The notes: a model not told the origin generated them from the sequence alone. 64,000 bases of DNA from Falsiroseomonas frigidaquae (GCF_012163145.1 NZ_JAAVTX010000006.1:1-64000), one strand, 5' to 3'; numbered from the stretch's first letter, positions 34,968 to 42,518 are shown. Made by a program: numbers and translations.

Positions 34968-35026
34968 TAGGTTTGCCGTGAGGCCTCGAAAGGCCCGGGA
35001 TACCTGTCATCATGGCGGATGGAGTG
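34968..35026. repeat. Left attachment repeat (att)
   Basis: About 59 bp that match 51400-51458 with a few mismatches and one gap. They start TAGGTTTGCCG, share GCCTCGAAAGGCCCGG, and end with the exact 17-bp TCATGGCGGATGGAGTG. The last part copies the final bases of tRNA-Ser and nothing more of the tRNA, so this is the junction away from the intact tRNA gene. Confidence 0.85.
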
Positions 35027-35159
35027 TCTGCCATGGCGCCCCGGGCGCAGCATGAGCGGCGTCCCACGCTGTTCCATGCCGAAGCAAGTTCCGGCTCCAT
35101 GTCACGGTTAAGGCGGGATTTTCGGCACAGCCACGCGGCTTAACAATCCCGGCGCGTAT

Positions 35160-35445
35160 CCCAGCGGTTCCTTCCGGCGCCGCTGCTCTTGGGGGTAGAA
35201 TTGGGGGTAGCGCGGGCAGCGCCGGTGAGGCTCTTCCCAAAGGACGGGATGCAGGCCGCGGCCGGCCAAACCACCAGGCAAAGTGGCACCCCTACCAGAT
35301 GCGGGGCGTGCGGCCGGAGTGCCGGCCGAGCGTGGCGGGCGCGCCCTGTAGGTGACGCCGGCCGGATCCAGGAGCTGGGTCTATCCCTGCACCCGAAGCG
35401 CCAGGGGCGGGGGCCGGCCTCGGCACGGAGCGGGAAGCGATGGCG
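35160..35445 (+). pseudogene. Relic of a second integrase 5' end
   Basis: This stretch matches the upstream region and first codons of the intact integrase (36920-37205): shared blocks include GGTTCCTTC..GCCGCTG.TCTTGGG, GGGGTAGCG, GCGGCCGGAG, GTGACGCCGG and ACCCGAAGC. One frame from 35349 reads V-T-P-A-G-S-R-S-W-V-Y-P-C-T-R-S, against V-T-P-D-G-A-K-S-W-I-L-R-Y-T-R-S in the intact copy. The frame is broken in several places and the catalytic part is gone. It suggests an earlier element at the same site. Confidence 0.75.
35189..35210. repeat. Paired TTGGGGGTAG decamers, left end
   Basis: TTGGGGGTAG occurs at 35189-35198 and 35201-35210, 12 bp apart start to start. A matching pair with the same spacing sits beside the right attachment repeat (51381, 51393). 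They are candidate arm-type sites for the integrase; this is inference from position and spacing. Confidence 0.55.
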
Positions 35446-35497
35446 CATCGTCTCGGGCGACAAGGTTGCGTTGCGAACGCCGAGAAGAAGTCTGCGG

Positions 35498-35764
35498 CTA
35501 CTCCGCACCGCCCTGTGGCGTCCTGAGCCTCACGCCTGCCCCGCCGCCGTTCTCGGCTATGAACACGACGCCAGCAGCCTCCAGGGCTGCGCGGATGGCG
35601 GCAAGGGTGGATGCTTTCAAAGCCTCGCCGCGCTCTAGCCGGGCGATGGTGTTGGCCGCCACGGCGGCGGCCTGAGCCAGTTCCCGCACCCCTAGGCCCG
35701 TTGCGGCGCGCGCCATCTTGCACTGGATCGGGAGGAGAATCGCCGCAGGGTTACTATTTTGCAT
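35498..35764 (-). CDS. XRE-family repressor
   Basis: The product is 88 residues with a Cro/CI helix-turn-helix (about 20-65): V-R-E-L-A-Q-A-A-A-V-A-A-N-T-I-A-R-L-E-R-G followed by T-L-A-A-I-R-A-A-L-E-A-A-G-V-V-F. This compact type is common in alphaproteobacterial mobile elements. The gene is divergent from the gene at 35877. A perfect inverted repeat covers its start codon, so it probably controls itself. It may be the element's repressor, but it does not look like a full CI protein with a peptidase domain. Confidence 0.85.
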   Translation of the reverse strand: MQNSNPAAILLPIQCKMARAATGLGVRELAQAAAVAANTIARLERGEALKASTLAAIRAALEAAGVVFIAENGGGAGVRLRTPQGGAE

Positions 35765-35802
35765 TGCGCTAAAATAGTATCCGTGTTGCGATAACGGGGC
35801 AA
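35753..35802 (-). promoter_or_regulatory. Promoter and operator of the XRE gene
   Basis: On the minus strand -10 TACTAT (35774-35779) and a weak -35 TTGCCC (35797-35802) are 17 bp apart, so transcription would begin close to the ATG (35764) and give a leaderless or very short leader. The perfect inverted repeat ACTATTTT (35753-35760) and AAAATAGT (35771-35778) spans the start codon and touches the -10, as expected for autorepression. Confidence 0.65.
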
Positions 35803-35876
35803 GAGATTGCGGCCGAGCGAGGCGTTCGCACCGCCACCGCCCGGCCTGACCACAACGCGAGCTAGGAGAGCGCGCT

Positions 35877-36347
35877 ATGGCTAAGGCCCAGGATATCACG
35901 CCCAAGATGGGCAGACGAACAGTTGCCGCGGCCGCGGTGGGGCTGGCTCTCCCGGCTGCTGCCACTGCGCCGCCGCCAGCCTTGCTGCTGAACCTGGCAG
36001 CCCCCGCGCAGCCTGCCGCGCTGCTGGACACTGCCGCCGACGCCCAGTTGATCGAGCGGCTGGGGGTCTATCTGGCGGCTGTCGTCACCTACAACACGGC
36101 GCCGGGTGACGTCTTCGAAGCGGAGGAAGATCCTCTATGGCAGGCAGTTCAGGCAGCGAGTGCAGCCGTGAAGGCCACACCACCCCGGAGCCTCGCGGGT
36201 ATCGTGGCGCTGGCTCGCGTGGCGGTGGCGCTGGCCAGCCATGAGCGGAGCGAGGACGGCGGCTGGTCTGATCGCCCGGCCGGTGACTTCGCACAGGCCC
36301 TCACGCTGGACCTGCTGCGCCTCTATGGTGCCGAGGCGGCGGCGTGA
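35877..36347 (+). CDS. Hypothetical protein with a Tat-like start (paralogue of 41180)
   Basis: The product is 156 residues with a TAGGAGAG ribosome site. The N-terminus has M-G-R-R-T-V followed by an Ala-rich hydrophobic run, like a twin-arginine signal, but export is unproven. The domain from about 50 to 150 (L-G-V-Y-L-A-A-V...D-P-L-W-Q-A-V...P-P-R-S-L-A-G-I-V-A-L-A-R-V-A) is repeated in the product of 41180. It is the first of three genes with 4-bp overlaps. No function is known. Confidence 0.75.
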   Translation: MAKAQDITPKMGRRTVAAAAVGLALPAAATAPPPALLLNLAAPAQPAALLDTAADAQLIERLGVYLAAVVTYNTAPGDVFEAEEDPLWQAVQAASAAVKATPPRSLAGIVALARVAVALASHERSEDGGWSDRPAGDFAQALTLDLLRLYGAEAAA

Positions 36348-36550
36348 GCGCCCCGACGCGCGCAGAGAGCGCACAGGACACGCCGCACGGCCCCAGCGCC
36401 GTTATCCTGCAATTCCCCAAGCCGCAGCGAGCCATCGCTCCCTTGCGGGCGAATGCACCCGACGCCGCGCGGCTGGTCGCCGCCTTCGCCTACCTGGCCG
36501 GCGTCTTGGCGAGCGTGCGGCGGGCCCGCCTGACTGGCGGTGCCGCATGA
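36344..36550 (+). CDS. Small hypothetical protein
   Basis: The product is 68 residues from a GTG that overlaps the previous stop (GTGA), and its own stop overlaps the next ATG (ATGA). The segment A-V-I-L-Q-F-P-K-P is followed by a short helical region. I do not recognise it. Tight coupling on both sides supports that it is real. Confidence 0.6.
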   Translation: MSAPTRAESAQDTPHGPSAVILQFPKPQRAIAPLRANAPDAARLVAAFAYLAGVLASVRRARLTGGAA

Positions 36551-36792
36551 ATAGTGCGCCATGGACCCCGCCACCTCCCGATCCCTACGCGCATTTCCGG
36601 CCGATTCCCTGCGTAAGTGCGGGCTGTCCGCTGGTGCAGGGGTGCGACCGCGCCATGTCGCGCGGGTTCCTCGCCGTCCCTTGTCCTGTGCTCGGCAGCC
36701 GCCGCGTGGCGCTTAAGCCGTTCCTGACCGTGCGGCGGCGCCGCGCCGGCGAGGGTCAGCCACCACCGCCAACGCGCACACAGGGCGACTAG
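36547..36792 (+). CDS. Small Cys/Pro-containing hypothetical protein
   Basis: The product is 81 residues. It starts at an ATGA overlap with the previous gene. It has Pro-rich ends and four cysteines (P-C-V-S-A-G-C-P-L-V-Q-G-C and V-P-C-P), which could bind a metal. It is not recognised. The end of the coupled trio is followed by about 220 bp before the integrase. Confidence 0.55.
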   Translation: MNSAPWTPPPPDPYAHFRPIPCVSAGCPLVQGCDRAMSRGFLAVPCPVLGSRRVALKPFLTVRRRRAGEGQPPPPTRTQGD

Positions 36793-37015
36793 GCGACCAG
36801 GTGCGCCAGCATTGCGGCGCGCGGGTGCCGTTCCCGGGCGCGTTATTCCGGCGCAAATTTCGGCTGTAGGCCTCAGCTAAGGCACCATTTCAGGGCCGCG
36901 CTGCATGCCTCAGCCGTCTCGGCTCGCTTCCTGCTGATTCCTTCGGTGCCGCTGGTCTTGGGAATCAGTTCAGGGGTAGCGTGCGCAACTGCAGCACCGG
37001 TAGGCACTTCCGACG

Positions 37016-38374
37016 ATGCCGAAATTGACCGTCGCGGTGGTCCGCGCCGCCAAGCACTCGGGCAAACCCACCAGCACCGGGAAGCTGCGGCCGGAGCGCC
37101 TGCCAGATGGTGGCGGGCTCGCCCTGCAGGTGACGCCGGATGGCGCGAAGAGCTGGATCCTCCGCTACACCCGAAGCTCCAAGGCGCGTGAGATGGGCCT
37201 CGGCCCGTGCGATCCCGACGGCCGTCGCGGCCTGAGCCTGGCCGATGCGCGGGATGCGGCCGAGGCCGCGCGTCGGACGCTCCGCGCTGGCGCCGATCCG
37301 ATCGAAGCGCGGGAGGCGGAGCGCGCGGCGCGCCAGCGGGCCGAGGCCGAGGCGAAGGCCGCCGCAGTGACCTTCCGCGACGCGGCGCGCGCCACTGTGG
37401 ATGCGAAGCAGGGCGGATGGTCCAGTCCGAAGCACGCCGCGCAATGGCTCGCGACGCTGGAACAGCACGCCCATCCGATCCTCGGCGACATGCCTGTTTC
37501 CGATGTCGGGACGCCGCACGTGTTGCAGGTGCTGCGCCCCATCTGGTCGCAGATCCCCGAAACTGCATCGCGCCTGCGCCAGCGCATCGAGGCCATTCTT
37601 GACCTGGCGCGGGTGCGCGGCTGGCGCGCCGGCGACAACCCGGCCCGCTGGCGCGGCCTACTTTCCGAAGAACTCCCGCCGCCGAGGCGCGTGAAGCGTG
37701 TGCAGCACCGCCCGGCCCTGCCGTGGCAGCGGCTGCCGGCCTTCATGGCTGCGCTGGCGCAGGTGGAGGGGCAGGGGGCCGCAGCGCTCCGCTTCGCCAT
37801 CCTTACCGCCGCTCGAACCGGCGAAGTGCGCGGCGCGACCTGGGGAGAGGTTGATCTGGATGCGGCGCTGTGGATCGTGCCAGGCGCCCGGATGAAGGGC
37901 CGTCGCACCCATCGCGTTCCGCTGTCGGCAGCCGCAGTGGACGTGCTTCGCGCGGCCCGTCCGGCTGACCCGAAGCGCGCCGATCTGATCTTCGGTGCCA
38001 CCGCCACCCGCGCCATCTCCGACATGACGCTCTCCGCGGTGGTGCGGCGGATGAACGAACCGGGGCCCGGCGCAGATCCGGACGCGCCGCCGGAGTGGTG
38101 CGACCAGGAGGGCCGGGCGGTGGTGCCCCATGGCTTCCGCAGCACCTTTCGCGATTGGGCGGGCGAGATCCGGCCGGAGGGGCGGGAGGTGGTGGAACGC
38201 GCGCTGGCCCATTCGGTGAGGGACAAGGTGGAGGCCGCCTATGCCCGATCGGACCTACTCGAGAAGCGCCGGCCGCTGATGGAAGCGTGGGGCGAATGGG
38301 CCGGCCGCCCCGCCGGGGGTGGTGAGCTGCGGAGCATTGTAGCAGCGCGCGCCAGGCGCCAGGCGCTTGGATAG
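37016..38374 (+). CDS. int: Tyrosine-type integrase (P4-like)
   Basis: The product is 452 residues with an N-terminal DUF4102-type arm-binding region (about 1-90), a core-binding domain (about 115-215) and a catalytic domain. The catalytic residues are complete: Arg267 (A-A-R-T-G-E), His372-x-x-Arg375 (P-H-G-F-R), His399 (A-H-S-V) and Tyr409 (A-A-Y-A-R-S). It should recombine the 17-bp core at tRNA-Ser. It lies at the end away from the intact tRNA gene. Confidence 0.93.
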   Translation: MPKLTVAVVRAAKHSGKPTSTGKLRPERLPDGGGLALQVTPDGAKSWILRYTRSSKAREMGLGPCDPDGRRGLSLADARDAAEAARRTLRAGADPIEAREAERAARQRAEAEAKAAAVTFRDAARATVDAKQGGWSSPKHAAQWLATLEQHAHPILGDMPVSDVGTPHVLQVLRPIWSQIPETASRLRQRIEAILDLARVRGWRAGDNPARWRGLLSEELPPPRRVKRVQHRPALPWQRLPAFMAALAQVEGQGAAALRFAILTAARTGEVRGATWGEVDLDAALWIVPGARMKGRRTHRVPLSAAAVDVLRAARPADPKRADLIFGATATRAISDMTLSAVVRRMNEPGPGADPDAPPEWCDQEGRAVVPHGFRSTFRDWAGEIRPEGREVVERALAHSVRDKVEAAYARSDLLEKRRPLMEAWGEWAGRPAGGGELRSIVAARARRQALG

Positions 38375-38440
38375 CGCGCTGCAGCCTTTGATCCCTGGGA
38401 CGCCGCTGGCGGAGCCGAGCCGCAGAACCAGTGCCATCTC

Positions 38441-38752
38441 GTGGTGCTGCTGGCTGAGGCGCGCATCGGCGCCGAGCTGACGGCGGCGCAGGCGCGGGGC
38501 GCGGTCGCCACGCAGGCCGAACATGGCAGGGGCGTCCAGGCGAGTGCCCGCGCCTCGGGCACTTGCGCAACCCTCGCCGAGATCGGCATTCCGAGCCGGC
38601 GCGTCAGCGAGATGAATAAGCTCGCGCAGGCGGGAGAACAGGCGATCCGTGAGGTTGCAGCCGCTGCAGGGCAGGGAAGGGGCGCATCTCGGCCGGAGGA
38701 GCACAGTCGGTACCTGCAGGCGCCGCAGCGCGGGCGGGCTGAGGGCCTGTAG
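38441..38752 (+). pseudogene. Degraded ParB/phage-regulator-like reading frame
   Basis: The reading from GTG 38441 (103 residues) resembles the region of small mobile-element proteins where A-E-x-R-x-G-E-L-L is followed by a charged loop and L-x-D-L-G-I-x-x-x-x-x-x-x-W/E: here A-E-A-R-I-G-A-E-L-T-A-A...T-L-A-E-I-G-I-P-S-R-R-V-S-E-M-N-K-L-A-Q-A. The start is uncertain and the C-terminus is not conserved, so it is probably a fragment. Confidence 0.4.
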
Positions 38753-38889
38753 CAGGGCTACCACCCGCACCTGGCTTCGACGGCTTAATCGGCGCGTCTC
38801 TCGTTGAGGTGCAAAGACTCGTCCCGTATGGTGTTTCAACGAAGCCGCGTCGCCGGCACCGGGAGAAGTACCGTGAGGGCAAGGCAGCA

Positions 38890-39594
38890 GTGAATGCCAT
38901 CAGCCAGTTCCTGGGGGTAGGCGTCTACGAGGTGACGCAGGCGGCCCGACTTGCCGAGGTGCCCCCGCGCCAAGCGCGCGCCTGGGTGAAGGGCTACGCT
39001 CGCCCCGCCAATGATGCCGGAAAGCCGGACCGTAAGCCGCTGCTGGGTTCGCGACTGTCGTCGGCGACTGCCGATCCTCTGGTGACGTTCGCCGACCTCA
39101 TAGAAATGAGATTCTGCGGCCATTTTCGTAAGGCTGGATTTTCATGGCCGCGTATTCTCAAGCACCTACCTGAGTTTCGCCGCGTGCTGCGTCAGGAGCA
39201 GCGCACCGGGCGCCTGACTTTCGAGAGCGATGGCGTGACGATCCTCGCCCAGGCGGTGGCGGCGGACGGCGTGAAGAAGGGCCTCGAGCTCGCATCGCGT
39301 CAGCATGTCATGGTGGACCTCCTGCAAAGAACCTTCCGGGAGGAGCTTAGCTTCTCCGCGGATGGCTTCATTGAAGCTTGGCGCCCTCGCGCGCAGTACC
39401 GGCACGTGCTGATCGACCCGAACCGCCAGTTTGGAGAGCCTATTGTTGAACCCGGTGTGCCGGCCGCGATTCTCGCGGAGGACCTGATCCGGCTCGGCGG
39501 AGACGCAGCCAAGGTGGCCCGCCGGTACAACGTCGAACCGGATGCCGTGATAGAAGCGCACCGCTTCCAGACCGACCTTCGGCCGGCGGCTTGA
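38890..39594 (+). CDS. DUF433-type antitoxin
   Basis: The product is 234 residues from GTG 38890 (GAGGGCAAGG upstream). An N-terminal MerR-like helix-turn-helix (about 8-35, V-T-Q-A-A-R-L-A-E-V-P-P-R-Q-A-R-A-W-V) precedes a linker and a C-terminal DUF433 segment (about 170-230, I-D-P-N-R-Q-F-G-E-P-I-V-E-P-G-V-P-A-A-I-L-A-E). DUF433 proteins are paired with PIN-like toxins. The stop overlaps the toxin start. The exact N-terminus is uncertain, with in-frame starts from 38809. Confidence 0.78.
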   Translation: MNAISQFLGVGVYEVTQAARLAEVPPRQARAWVKGYARPANDAGKPDRKPLLGSRLSSATADPLVTFADLIEMRFCGHFRKAGFSWPRILKHLPEFRRVLRQEQRTGRLTFESDGVTILAQAVAADGVKKGLELASRQHVMVDLLQRTFREELSFSADGFIEAWRPRAQYRHVLIDPNRQFGEPIVEPGVPAAILAEDLIRLGGDAAKVARRYNVEPDAVIEAHRFQTDLRPAA

Positions 39595-40055
39595 GGATCG
39601 TCATAGACGCATGCCTGCCGCCTTGGCTGGTGGAATGCTTGACGCCCATCGCTGAACCCTGCGGCTGTCGTGTCGAGCACGTGACGCGCCTTTATGGGCA
39701 GGGATGTAAGGACCCGGACTGGATTGGCCGGCTGACCAGCGAAGGCGGGGCGCTTTTCATCACCCACGACCGCCAGATGCGCCGCAGGCCTCTAGAGATC
39801 CAGGCGCTCCTGGCGTCGTCCTGCGTCGGAATCGTGCTGGCGCCCGGCTGGCAGGACGATGATGACCACGTGCTCGTGGCTCGCCTCCTGCTTCATTGGC
39901 CGTTGATCCTTGAGGCGGCAAAGGAGACGCCGCCGCAGCTGCGCGAGCTGGGATGGTCTTTGAAAATGAAGCCGCCGCGAAACTGGCGCGGCTGGGACAA
40001 GATCGCGGGCCGACTGACTCAACATCGCCCCCGGGGCCCTCACCCAAAAGAGTAG
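39591..40055 (+). CDS. PIN-like (DUF5615-type) toxin
   Basis: The product is 154 residues from a TTG that overlaps the antitoxin stop (TTGA). PIN-type acidic residues are in place: Asp6 in V-I-D-A-C-L-P, Asp41/Asp43 in C-K-D-P-D-W and Asp60 in F-I-T-H-D-R. Such proteins are predicted Mg-dependent ribonucleases neutralised by the preceding DUF433 partner. It may help keep the element in the host. The target RNA is unknown. Confidence 0.78.
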   Translation: MRIVIDACLPPWLVECLTPIAEPCGCRVEHVTRLYGQGCKDPDWIGRLTSEGGALFITHDRQMRRRPLEIQALLASSCVGIVLAPGWQDDDDHVLVARLLLHWPLILEAAKETPPQLRELGWSLKMKPPRNWRGWDKIAGRLTQHRPRGPHPKE

Positions 40056-40416
40056 CTGGTCTGACATCAAGGCCGTCAGTCTTCCACTGCCGCGGTGGAC
40101 GGTGGAGGAAGCGAACAAGTTCTGCCTCGCGCGCCGCCGCATGCCTCCATCTGGCACCGAAGCCCTTGCCACCTACCGCCGAAAAATGAAGGCTTCGGGT
40201 CGAGGCGCATGACCGTTGCCAGCTTGTGAATTGCACGCGCGCTTCAGCTATCCAGCGATCGCCCCAATTCCCTCCGCATCCCCCACGCAGTTCTGGCGCA
40301 GAAGGCGCCGGGGCGCGACGGGCCCGGGCCGGTTGGCACTCTCGGCGAAAGCCTGGCCGACCACATCAAGACCCGGCCGGTACCCCACTCGCAATGGGCG
40401 CCGCTCGGCCGCTCAA
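40056..40416. other. Intergenic stretch with no supported gene
   Basis: Between the toxin stop and the 3' end of the Arc-like gene I see no conserved reading frame, RNA or clear repeat. The short open frames on both strands have no start signal and no recognisable residues. Confidence 0.5.
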
Positions 40417-40812
40417 CTAATCGTTTAAATCATCGCGAGATGGTCGGCTTTTCAATAGTTCTTTCAGCTCATCGAGTTGCTTCGCGATCAGATTCATGGA
40501 TGCCGTAAGTCGGCGGCCATCCACGGCCGTGAAAGCTGGCAGGACGCTACTCGGGCTCACACGTCCACCAGCCTCCGCCTCTATCTGTGCCTGCAACAGG
40601 GCTCGCTCCGCCTCCGCCTGCAATTGGGCTCGCTCCATCTGTGCCTGCAATTGGGCCTGCAGTCGCTCGCGACGAGTCGCGCTGAACGACATTTGGAGCC
40701 GCCCAACGACCTCCGCGTTCAATGAACGTCCGTTCGCCTTGGCGGCGGCTTCCAGCTCTTCCTTCAGGGCCGGAGGCGCCCTGAACCTGATCTCAGGATC
40801 GTCGCGAGCCAT
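40417..40812 (-). CDS. Arc-like ribbon-helix-helix repressor
   Basis: The product is 131 residues. Residues 5-50 fit the Arc/Mnt family (I-R-F-R-A-P-P-A-L-K-E-E-L-E-A-A-A-K-A-N-G-R-S-L-N-A-E-V-V-G-R-L), followed by a Gln/Ala/Glu-rich coiled-coil stretch (about 47-82) built from L-Q-A-Q type repeats and a C-terminal helix. The extension would support oligomer formation. It is divergent from another ribbon-helix-helix gene across an operator-like gap. Confidence 0.87.
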   Translation of the reverse strand: MARDDPEIRFRAPPALKEELEAAAKANGRSLNAEVVGRLQMSFSATRRERLQAQLQAQMERAQLQAEAERALLQAQIEAEAGGRVSPSSVLPAFTAVDGRRLTASMNLIAKQLDELKELLKSRPSRDDLND

Positions 40813-40844
40813 TTCCGCACAATTTCCACACGAAATATGTTGAC

Positions 40845-40888
40845 ATGATACCCGCACCGTGGGGAATGTCACTCCACACCGTGTGGAG
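40845..40888. promoter_or_regulatory. Divergent promoter/operator between two RHH genes
   Basis: On the minus strand a good promoter reads -35 GTGACA (40867-40872), 16-bp spacer, -10 TATCAT (40845-40850), giving a leader of about 30 nt to the Arc-like gene. The perfect 17-bp palindrome CTCCACAC-C-GTGTGGAG (40872-40888) touches its -35. A TTGACA (40840-40845) on the plus strand could serve the other gene but lacks a good -10. Confidence 0.7.
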
Positions 40889-40897
40889 ACAAACTCT

Positions 40898-41104
40898 ATG
40901 GCAAACCCGACCGTCGGTCTCACCCTGCGCGTTGCGCCCGGCGTGCACGCCCGCCTGAAGTCGATCGCGAGGCGTGAACGACGCAGCCTGACAGGCCAAA
41001 TTCTGCACATCATCGAAGCCGCTGTCGCTTGCGAAAAAAACGAGAGCTTCGCGCCGAGCGCCGATGAATCGCTGTCGGCGGCGACGCCCGCGCAGCACGC
41101 GTAG
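40898..41104 (+). CDS. Small ribbon-helix-helix DNA-binding protein
   Basis: The product is 68 residues. V-G-L-T-L-R-V-A-P-G-V-H-A-R-L-K-S-I-A-R-R-E-R-R-S-L-T-G-Q-I-L-H fits an Arc-like RHH: a beta-strand, helix A and helix B. The tail is short and Ser/Ala rich. It is divergent from the Arc-like gene, so the pair may form a small two-regulator switch. Confidence 0.82.
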   Translation: MANPTVGLTLRVAPGVHARLKSIARRERRSLTGQILHIIEAAVACEKNESFAPSADESLSAATPAQHA

Positions 41105-41179
41105 CAGCGCCGCCGCCGAACACCGGCCGGCGCCCGCTGCAACGGGCAGCCCGGCCTGACACCACCGAAGGAGTCGGTC

Positions 41180-41806
41180 ATGTCTCGTGCAGCAACGTAT
41201 TCGCCCGCCACCGAATGTCCAGACGGATCGGCGCCGCATCCTGGCGACGATGCCGCGATATGCGAGGCCGGAGCGCAACCCGTGTCTCCGCCGCTCGTCA
41301 CCGCGGCGGAAACCACGATCGCCAAGGCTGCGCCTCCGCGCGCACGCCGGGCCGTCGCAGATCCCCGAACCCGTGCGCCGGGGCCCCGGGTTCGCGCTCC
41401 CGCCAGCAGGTGCGGCACAACGGCCCGCGCCGCACGGGCCGCTTCCGCTGCTGGGGTGCCGGCGCTGGCTGCAGACCACGCCGACGCAGGCATCCTTGTG
41501 GCATGTGCCGAGCACCAGGCGGCGCTGGTGGAAGTCAACCGCGATGGCGGCGACCTTGAGCCCGAAGACTGCCCGCTGACGCAGCGCTATCTGAAGGCGC
41601 TCGCGGCGGTGCGCCATGCGGTGGAGCCGCAGAGCATCGCCGGCATCCTGGCGCTGGCGCAATCCGTTGTGGCCGAGGCGCAGCAGGATCCACGTCACGC
41701 CGAAAGTGGGCACGACGTGCCCGCAGAATGGGGCGGCCATGCGCTCAACATCCTGAAGGCGCTGCTGCGCCTGGCCGGCCCGCCGTCGGCGCGACGCTCA
41801 ACATGA
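41180..41806 (+). CDS. Hypothetical protein (paralogue of 35877)
   Basis: The product is 208 residues with a GAAGGAG site. The first 95 residues are Ala/Pro/Arg rich and look disordered. The C-terminal half (A-A-L-V-E-V-N...E-D-C-P-L-T-Q-R-Y-L-K-A-L-A-A-V...S-I-A-G-I-L-A-L-A-Q-S-V-V) repeats the domain in the product of 35877. Its stop overlaps the next start. Function unknown. Confidence 0.7.
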   Translation: MSRAATYSPATECPDGSAPHPGDDAAICEAGAQPVSPPLVTAAETTIAKAAPPRARRAVADPRTRAPGPRVRAPASRCGTTARAARAASAAGVPALAADHADAGILVACAEHQAALVEVNRDGGDLEPEDCPLTQRYLKALAAVRHAVEPQSIAGILALAQSVVAEAQQDPRHAESGHDVPAEWGGHALNILKALLRLAGPPSARRST

Positions 41807-41949
41807 CGACGAACACTCAAGGCGCACCGGCGCCGAGCCGGCCGCGCGCGGAGGCTGTTCGACCAGCCATCCGGCACCGCTTCCGGCACCCGAAACACGC
41901 ATCCGCGCCGCGCCGCCGTGCCCGGCACACCGTGAAGGAATCCCGATGA
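41803..41949 (+). CDS. Small basic hypothetical protein
   Basis: The product is 48 residues, rich in Arg, Pro and Ala, fitted between neighbours by ATGA overlaps at both ends. It is not recognised. The overlaps suggest it is translated, though the sequence could also be a spacer with chance reading. Confidence 0.45.
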   Translation: MTTNTQGAPAPSRPRAEAVRPAIRHRFRHPKHASAPRRRARHTVKESR

Positions 41950-42164
41950 AGGTGAATTCGCCGCAGCCCGAAGCGGTGCCGTTGCCGAAGGCGCCCGCGC
42001 TATTCGGGTTGTCCCGCTCGACCCTTTACCGGCTGGCTGCGGAGGGGAAGGTGCGGCTCCTGAAGGTAGGGCGCGCGACGCTGGTGGACGCCGCCAGCGT
42101 GCGCGCCTTCCTTGCCGCAGCGCCAACCGTCGATGTCCGGCAGCGCCGTAGGCGGGCGGCGTGA
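41946..42164 (+). CDS. AlpA/excisionase-like DNA-binding protein
   Basis: The product is 72 residues with an AlpA/MerR-like winged helix: A-L-F-G-L-S-R-S-T-L-Y-R-L-A-A-E-G-K-V-R-L-L-K-V-G-R-A-T-L-V. Such proteins act as excisionases or integrase activators in P4-like elements. Its position among replication genes fits that, but a simple regulator is equally possible. Overlaps link it to both neighbours. Confidence 0.8.
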   Translation: MKVNSPQPEAVPLPKAPALFGLSRSTLYRLAAEGKVRLLKVGRATLVDAASVRAFLAAAPTVDVRQRRRRAA

Positions 42165-42487
42165 GCGCACGAAGCATGGCGGCTGGCCCTGCACTCGGTG
42201 CGGCGCCGGTGCCGCTGAACGCCGCGGCGCTGCCCTACCTCGAGGCGATTGCGATGGAGCTGCTGCCAGGCGCCCGCCGGCGCGGCGCGGAACTCCGAGC
42301 CGGATCGCGCGGCGAGGCCGGCGCAGATGTTCGCTTGTGCCTCATCACGGGGCGGTGGTGGCACCGCCACACCTGCCAGGAAGGCGAGGGGGCCGTGAGC
42401 CTGTTGGCGGTGCTGCGAAGCACCAGCGAAGCCGATGCGGCCGCGTGCGTGGCGTCCTGGATGGCTGAACGCGGGGTGCTGGGGTGA
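42161..42487 (+). CDS. Primase-N-like hypothetical protein
   Basis: The product is 108 residues from a GTG overlapping the previous stop (GTGA). The part from about 30 to 100 (L-L-P-G-A-R-R-R-G-A-E-L-R-A-G...G-R-W-W-H-R-H-T-C-Q-E-G-E-G-A-V-S-L) resembles the front of phage/plasmid primase-helicases, where N-G-R-x-x-G-x-E-W-x-x-G precedes a zinc-binding segment. No full primase is encoded. The call is tentative. Confidence 0.45.
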   Translation: MSARSMAAGPALGAAPVPLNAAALPYLEAIAMELLPGARRRGAELRAGSRGEAGADVRLCLITGRWWHRHTCQEGEGAVSLLAVLRSTSEADAAACVASWMAERGVLG

Positions 42488-42518
42488 AGGTGCTGCGGAC
42501 AGGGCGGAGCGCCACCCT

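Noticed and set aside
38809-38889. Longer start for the DUF433 protein
   Set aside because: The extra 27 residues are very basic and not family-like, and the GTG at 38890 has a better ribosome site; kept only as an alternative.
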